NCBI GenBank assembly: GCA_027186245.1
Contig: CP114492.1
Location: forward strand, 5,344,501-5,408,500
DNA from: Coriaria nepalensis
Lineage: Eukaryota; Streptophyta; Magnoliopsida; Cucurbitales; Coriariaceae
Direction: 5' to 3'
DNA: 64,000 bases
Part shown: positions 57,153 to 64,000 of the stretch, one piece after another
How positions within the stretch are numbered: the first letter of the stretch is position 1
Layout: every line of letters starts with the position of its first letter
Notes under the pieces: generated by a model
The model's database searches: none
The model's input: the letters and a program-made list of their open reading frames with translations, nothing else
Told to the model about the DNA's origin: nothing
Program-made: the position numbers and the translations under genes

Positions 57153-60100
57153 TCACCTGTAATAAGATGCCAGGATGTAGAGCATCACTGCCGTTGAGCT
57201 GGTGATCAATAGTTCCTGTGTACGCATATGAATGAGTTAGGATATTTGTTTTTGTCTACTTTTTGGTTCAGTGAAATAGTGGATAACAAGGTATGCCCCT
57301 CCCCAACCTGAGGAATCTTCAGACCAATCAAAATGTGAATATAAGAGACAACACTAACAAATTTTGGTAATGAAATTTAGCAATTTTGTGGGCTGTTCTA
57401 AATGAAATTTCACGTTTTGGTCAGTTCATAATGAATTTAAGTTGGAACTACAGATTTATATACAATTCTTGACCCAATAAATGTGTACAGGAAGTGATCA
57501 TATGAGCGAGAAAAATTCTTTGATGCATGGAATAAATCTTATGAGTTTGGAAGGTTGTATATTGGATAAAAAAAATCGAGCCTTTTCAGTTGGATCACAG
57601 AGAAACTGGACACTGGGCACACGGTGTAATTTGGCTAGACTATCAAGAACAAATGAAAACTCATTTAAAGCTAGAAATGGGAAGTTTGGAGGCTCAAGGC
57701 TGTCCGTTTTTCAAGAGTTTCAAACAGAAAATCAACGAGGGCTCACTCTCTGCAGGTGCTGCTACCAAAAAGGCCAAGTTGTGCTCAACAATCTAACCAC
57801 AAAGAACTGACTTCATACCATATTTACGCAGATGTCATGTGATGAAATAAAGAGAGAGAGAGAGGAGTATTTAGTCTTCAAGGCATGTACCTGATTATTA
57901 TAAAGAAAGACTGGTATAGAGCTACCAAGAAACTCAATTAAATTCAAAAGACCAGTATAAGCCTGCAAAAGATTGACGAAAGCATATTAATTCCAAGGAA
58001 TCAAACAGAGAAAAGAAAATAAAGAAAAATAAATTGAAAATTATTCCGCATTTTACTCGGTAGGCCGTGGTTGTATGATCGAAAGGCTTTATATGATGGG
58101 TGCAAGAACACCTATTCTTTCATTTTTAAAGATCAGAGGGTTGTTTTGGGACCTTTGCTAATTTCTGAAGTAAATGAGATGGCTGAAATTCAAAACCATT
58201 AATTTGTTTCCAATCGACGAGGGGGTCACCACAAAATTTCTGCTTCATTGGAAGAATAGACTTCATTCTAATGTTGTGTAGATGCAAGCTACAGAAATCA
58301 ATAAGGTCAACCCCAACCTGTTATCGGAATATTTCCGCCGGAACTTGTCATAGTCAAGTTCTTCTGGGGGAGCGGAAGTTGATTCTGTTTAATGATTACC
58401 TAATCTTTAGGAAATCTTATTAGTTGTTGAGGATTTTATTTGTTGTTTTTAGTGATTAGTTTGATACTCTTTTATCTTTCAAGCTTTCTACGAAAACCTT
58501 AACTGTTTAGTTTTGTTTTTATGTGTTCGTTTGATGGCTATATTAAGTCTAGACTTCATTGAATAAAATTAGATCAGCTTAGTAAACCCTAAAAACAGTG
58601 TTGGAGGGATTCCTACACACATATCAGGAGCAATTTCTGATAGACCCCCCTTTGGATTCAACCAAATGTTGAACCTGAAAGGGTTAAATTATCAAGGGAT
58701 ACAGGCCTCTGAAAGAGATCCGGTGAAAGTTAACAGCTCAGGGTCACGTTCTATGCCATCAACTACTATGGATCTATCACTATTAAAATATTGATTCTGA
58801 GAAATGTAGCCTGAACTTCAGACAATTCTTGTTTCTTTTAGTTTTTATATTTTTAACAATTACATATGTGGTTAATCAAGGTTAAATCACACAATCATAT
58901 GCAAATTTGTTGCCAACTGTAGAGAAACTTTGTTCTAAACTGACTGTCATAGCTACTAGCAAATTTGGCCACAAACATCTCTTGCCTACCGTCTAGAAAC
59001 TTTGTTTTAGAATGACCGCCATAGCAATTCGTAATTGAGATCTTTCTCCATTTGAATAAAGAGGTTGAGTTTGAGAACTCTAGCAGCTTGAAAATTATTT
59101 AGATTTAGAAAAACCATGCCTTCCTTCTTAGAGAAGGAGGAGGATGAAATCGATGTCCTAGACAAAGCTCACATTGTCAGTTACTAAGGTACTATTTGGG
59201 AAAGCTTAATAAACAGAGTGAATATTTTGGCAGACTTCGATTTATGCCTACAAAAACACTAAACTATTGCAAGTGATATTTCAATGCCAAATTCCCAGTT
59301 TTGCAGAATCCTTTTCAAATGTAGGCTAAGTTAAAGCACTGAAACTTTGACGCTTTTTTGACTTTAGTTCATCTCCTGAACTTTAGGCAGCAAAGAAGTG
59401 GTTAAGGATACTTTTTTTTGGGGGGGGGGGGGGGGGGGAAACACCGAGAACTCCTCTACGTGCTTTCGGCGATGGGTTGCAAACCCCGGGGGAAGCGGTT
59501 GGACCCACATCACCGGGTAAGTCTAGAGTATAATCTCAAGCATTGTGCAGGGGGCTTGAACCCAGGCCAAACCCAGGGACTCACCCCTGCCCAACCGCTT
59601 GGGCAACCCCTAGGAGTCTGGATAAGGATACATACCAGAGATGAAAAGGCAATACATCCAAATACTAGAGCAAGAGATCGAAGCAATCTTTTTCCCATTC
59701 GTACACCCCGTCCTGAATCTTCACCATCTTCCTACACTCCACAATAACTTGATATTTATCAAATTTGAATAGTTCTGTAATGCTTACGACCAGAATGCAT
59801 GAGAAAGTCATGCATGGACATAGAAACAAAGAAATATTGAGATTCTTCAGTAAGACTCACTGTGAATGTTGGTGATACAGGTGGTTCAAAAGATTTCAGC
59901 TTCTCAAACATCCGATAAACGAAGGCAAAAGCGAGAAACTGTAAAGGTTTAAACTCGGAATTCCGCTTGATAAGAACCCATGCAGTCTGCAGAATTCAGG
60001 TAATTAGGATAGAATTTTATAAGAAAAGAAAGATTTGAATGAAAGGAAGAATGCTCCGCAGGTCGCCAATTCAACAAAAGTTACCAAATCCTCTAATAAA

Positions 60101-63100
60101 GATGTCAGAAAAGCCTATGAAGTATTGTAGGCTGAAGAGATGTGGTTCTTCCATAATCCAAAGAAAAGGAGTTCATGCTAAAGCATGTTCCACAATCCAC
60201 CCATAAATGATTATATAGACGTTCTCCCTATCAACAAAGTGTAGATCTCTTGGAAAAATATCCCAACAGCAATTCAAATTGTGAAAAATATCAGCAATGA
60301 AGTAGACTGATATTCTGAATGTATACAGTAAACTGAAATTTATACAAAATGTTCATTTGATTTAAATGAAGTAGCCTAGACATTTACATTTGCTGTTACA
60401 TCTATGACGAGATGGAGTTTCAGATTGGATCTTTGACCCAGTGGCTGCAACCCCCCCCCCCCTCCCCCGGGCACCCCAGTACTAACTCAGGATCAAGTTC
60501 ATGTATTGTAAACTTTTAAAGCTCTTTTTTGTATTGACAAAGAACAAAATTTATTTAAATATATAACATTAGTCTTTCTAAATTTAGATGCTCAATTATT
60601 TCTCCATCTATAAAATCTTATTGTTAGTTATTAACCTGTTGAAATTATAACAGTTTGAAGTCAATGATATGTTGGTCCGTAAGGAAAAGGAAAAATATAT
60701 ATAACGTAACTAAATATAATATATACCTCTACCATCACAGCACCCTTACCCTAAAGTCCTACTTCTACCACTGGTCTTGCCATAGTGGACATGAGGAATA
60801 CCCCAATCTAGCCTACTATAGAATTGTTGATACAGCTGAAAGATAGACGCCTTTACTAGTTGAAAACAAAAATCTAGAAAGATAGCATACAGGGAAGCAG
60901 ATAACTAATCAAGCGTTCCTTCAGTACTTACAAATACAGCAGATATTGCAATATTGATTTGCATATCTTTTGCAGAGGACTTCGTGAACCTGGCAAGATG
61001 TTACAGTTATAACATACAAATTAAAGACATCGGAGGCATGAAATTCTAGAATGTTGCATAAGATCAAAAATGATGCTGGAAATGGCATAGAATAAGCTTT
61101 AAAGATCCTGATAGGCAACAAGCAATAACTGTTAGTGACATGCTAGGCAAAGAACCCTGATTGAAACTAAATTTCTGATTTGACAGATTAAACTGTATGA
61201 AGAAAACGAACCCATATGCAAGTACTAAAACTACCAACATACCAGGCATTGGACAATATCTTGTCTATATTATAAAATTTCAATCATATGGAAACTGAAA
61301 GATGAGAAATCTTGCTTATAATAGGCAAAACACTAGTTTCTTGCATAAGTAAAAGGTGACCAATGTTTTTGGTTATAAAAAGCCTTTCCAACCAATGGCT
61401 ACATAGCAATAAACTTATTGCTAAAATAATAAACTAGCCCCCATCATGTTGTTCCTCACTTAAGAAGAGACTAGACATGTCATCCAACACAAGAAATCAC
61501 AAGAGATAGATAAAATCGAGTATATTATTGCCAAAAAAATAATAAAATCATCCAGGAAAATGAATTCTCATAGAAGATTGACAGTGTAAAAACAAACCTT
61601 GGACCCCATGGTACAATTGGTTGGTTGTCCGCATACTTTATGTCCTTTGAAACCTACATTTCAATTCAAGCAATAAAGTGAAAATTATAATCCAATGTGT
61701 AAAATGACATTAATCATATCATGCTTTCATCCTTCTTTTTTCTAAAAGTAGAGCACACCTCAATGTTCTAAAAGTACAGCACACCTCAATACATTGTTTG
61801 TTATCTTGTCATTGCTTTGATGACAGTTTCACTCTCAATGCCATATTTATCAGTAATATAGAACCAGACAGGCCGTCATGGTATTTTAATCCTCACTACA
61901 TCTCCTATGATTTCTATGTAATTATTGACAAAAGTTTCTGAAATGCAACAGATCTTTCTGAAAAGAAAAAAAAAAAAAAAGAAGAAGAGACGATTTATGC
62001 ACACAATATTAATTGTGCACAATAGATGATGATGCCTATGAGCTCTTGGACATCTCATGCTTCCGATCCTTCTACATTCTTTTAAGAGGTAATAGCCTTT
62101 CTTTTTCTTTTTTTCTTCTTTCAGAATTTAACCCATAACTGGTTCTGAAATTAAAACATAGTGACCACTTAATAAAATTCCTGCACAATACACATGCATA
62201 ATTCTAGAATACTATATGGAAAGTGTGTATAGCTTGTTAAAAGTAAGAGTTAACAGAACTTCTTGTCCAGATCAACTGAATCACATAGGTTTCAAACCAA
62301 AGATAGTCAGGTAACAGAAAGAAAAAATCAGTGTACCTTGAATGAACCAAATGTGACGCCCTTTTTCCGATTCTTTAATTGTGCCATCATTACTTTGTCG
62401 TATGCCTTCTCCAGCTGGAAATAATGTGACAAGCAACCCACAAGATCCCACATATGATCAAATTTCTAAATATGAAATTTATAACATAAGTAGACACCAA
62501 TGCTCCATTGAGTATCATTATTAAATACCAACTTGAAACTAAATCGAGTTTGGAACCACAAAACCCAGTCTAGGCCTGCATAATCTAAGGGCACACAAAA
62601 TCTAACTGAATTACACTCACTTATGAGGGGCTCACAAAATCTTACATATATACTAGTTTACTTTATTCGTAGTTTCAACCCCTTACCAGAATGGAGCCTA
62701 ATACATTTTCGGTCCAGTTGAATGAGAATCAACATTTACACATCAAATAGTCAGACAAGTTGTTGATATAATCCAAAAGAGTTTAGTGAAAGTCGAAATG
62801 AGTAATATCAAAATGGTAAACATGATAGTCAAAGTTATAATTTTTGGTGAGAAAACCACAATGTATGAGCTAAGACAGTAGCGCCTCTTCTCTTTTAGTA
62901 ATGGAAGCCAAGCTCTTCAATCTGTTTTCTTTCCTCTTCTTTTTTCTTTCAACATTTACACATGTAGCAGGTCCCATTAAATTTGGATGTCTCAATGGAT
63001 ATCTCCAATGTGTCAAACAAAGGAATGACTTCAATAATTTCTAGGAGAGATAAGAACGAGGAGCGCTGTAACATACTCTGGCAGCAGTTGTTTCATCACC

Positions 63101-63932
63101 CCTTTTATCTGCCTCCTTGCGTTTCTTTGTATATGATGCCTTGATCGAATCAAAACCCTCAATTGGGCTCACACCAAGAACCTGAAAGATGAGAACATCA
63201 ACAATCCTATCACAGAAATAGCCAATTCTGCCACTTCGAACTTCATCTCTAGATTGAAAACTAAATATATGCCGAATTACCTCATATGGATTTAAGTCAT
63301 TGTCCGGATTAGAACTTCCTGCAGCAGATGCTGCTGCACATATTACCCTTTTATTATCTGATATTGTTCTACAAAATCTGGAAAGTCAACACCTGCTGAT
63401 TTGTTATTTGTTGAAAGTAGAAATGCCAAAAGCTAAACAAATTAAAAAAGTAATCACTTCAGTTAATAGTACAAAATCAACATCATAAGTTTAAAATCAG
63501 ACCATGAAAGAAACATAAAAAGGACAGTTGCATGATATACATTCTGACATGGAAACAGTTTAATGCAAGTTTTCCAAGAATGATAAGAGTCCGTCTTTCA
63601 CAATCCGCTTGGTTGTCGAGACAAGAAATTGACTGTAGTTTTGTTACTTTCATTCTTTATTTTTCCTTCCCTTCAATTCATATACATAATCTTTCCTTTC
63701 CTTTAATCATCTCTTTTTTCCTTTCAATTTTCCTCCGCTTTCTCACCAACCAAGCTCGCAGAAAGACCTAGGACAATCGAATGCAGAAAGAGAACTCCCC
63801 AGGACCCCCACGAAAACAAAATTACCTCAAAGAGGAGGACCGGAACTGAGAAACAGAGCATACAGAACCGAAACTCCTCTGAGAAAACCGAAGCTTCGGA
63901 TTGTAAGAGATGTTGGATACTGCTAAAGCCAT
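57153..63932 (-). CDS. CPP1-like (DUF3353) J-like chloroplast membrane protein
   Basis: Ten exons on -: 63932-63826, 63377-63281, 63181-63077, 62414-62337, 61653-61598, 60989-60932, 59986-59861, 59731-59636, 57962-57891 and 57215-57153. All are in phase with GT-AG introns and give 285 residues. The N-terminus MALAVSNISYNPKLRFSQRS is Ser/Arg-rich with few acids, a chloroplast transit peptide. Residues about 65-120 (NPYEVLGVSPIEGFDSIKAS, LEKAYDKVMMAQL) form a J-like domain without the HPD tripeptide. KKGVTFGSFKVSKDIKYAD and QPIVPWGPRF follow, then four hydrophobic segments (INIAISAVFTAWVLI, PLQFLAFAFVYRMF, the LALVFGCIAFSSLAYTGLLN segment, the STAVMLYILASYY segment). CPP1 holds protochlorophyllide oxidoreductase in chloroplasts. 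The SPTFTEEDG-type extension and C-terminus look closer to Arabidopsis At3g51140, a paralogue of less certain role (memory). Confidence 0.9.
59420..59620. repeat. GC-rich insert with poly-G run and inverted repeat, intron 8 of CPP1-like gene
   Basis: A run of 19 G (59420-59438) opens a GC-rich block unlike its AT-rich surroundings. AAGCGGTTGG (about 59494-59503) is the exact complement of CCAACCGCTT (about 59591-59600), with GGACCC and GGGCAACCCC nearby, so the block can fold. GGCTTGAACCCAGG inside recalls a Pol III B box. I cannot name the element. Confidence 0.6.
60451..60475. repeat. Poly-C tract in CPP1-like intron
   Basis: Twelve C, then CTCCCCCGGGCACCCC. It has the same unusual base make-up as the insert at 59,420 but on the other strand, in the intron between coding exons 6 and 7. 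Confidence 0.7.
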
Positions 63933-64000
63933 CGCTCCCTCTTTGCTTATCGAAAATGGAGTTCGTTTCAAATTTTTGGGTTCAGGGTTTTGTTTTGCCT

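Noticed and set aside
59565..59585. tRNA gene suggested by GGCTTGAACCC
   Set aside because: No A box or cloverleaf can be drawn around it; at best it is a Pol III-like repeat fragment.
1..64000. A new multi-gene biological system
   Set aside because: The genes belong to known, unrelated plant families with ordinary spacing; only conserved gene order links some of them.

Overview
This is nuclear DNA of a flowering plant, most likely a eudicot. The genes are split by GT-AG introns into short exons, the non-coding DNA is strongly AT-rich, the proteins belong to plant families, and plant Ty1/copia, Ty3/gypsy chromovirus and Mutator-like remnants lie between them. All exon boundaries were placed by eye from splice signals, reading-frame phase and protein-family continuity. 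No database was searched.

Layout, left to right. (1) 1-5,130: a PMT2/PMT14-type putative pectin methyltransferase on + (613 aa, six coding exons). (2) 5,130-10,400: gene-free, with a Ty3-type protease remnant on -, an LTR-like block holding a 153-bp duplication, and a copia primer-binding site plus gag stub. (3) 11,400-15,006: TOM2A, a tetraspanin-like protein on + (278 aa), one intron of which has minor-spliceosome (U12) signals. (4) 17,045-20,080: type I inositol polyphosphate 5-phosphatase 2 on + (about 628 aa), with a probable GC-AG intron. (5) 20,080-24,000: AT-rich, holding an old foldback element and a MITE with a 9-bp target duplication. (6) 24,547-25,722: an uncharacterised plant protein on -. 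(7) 26,790-29,280: decayed Mutator-like DNA encoding DUF1985 and Ulp1-like (C48) sequences. (8) 30,702-32,127: VPS55 on + (138 aa). (9) 33,966-39,135: a full-length but dead chromovirus on - with two LTRs and a GATAG target duplication. (10) 42,746-46,942: a Caprin-like, RGG-rich putative RNA-binding protein on + (457 aa). (11) 47,450-51,170: two copia gag remnants and a stray chromodomain tail. (12) 52,139-54,740: a two-domain DUF569 protein on -, whose second intron contains degenerate copies of its own acceptor. (13) 57,153-63,932: a chloroplast CPP1-like (DUF3353, J-like) membrane protein on - (285 aa, ten exons).

The genes do not form a functional cluster. They are unrelated housekeeping functions: Golgi wall-polysaccharide methylation, tonoplast tetraspanin, phosphoinositide signalling, endosomal sorting, RNA binding and plastid chaperone. 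What links some of them is conserved gene order. From memory of Arabidopsis loci, PMT14 and IP5P2 lie close together on chromosome 4, and TOM2A and VPS55 are neighbours on chromosome 1. This window appears to hold both pairs interleaved, as expected of an ancestral block split by duplication and gene loss. I found no tRNA, rRNA or CRISPR-like array and no convincing new multi-gene system. The most notable signals concern splicing: the U12 intron, the GC-AG donor and the duplicated decoy acceptors.
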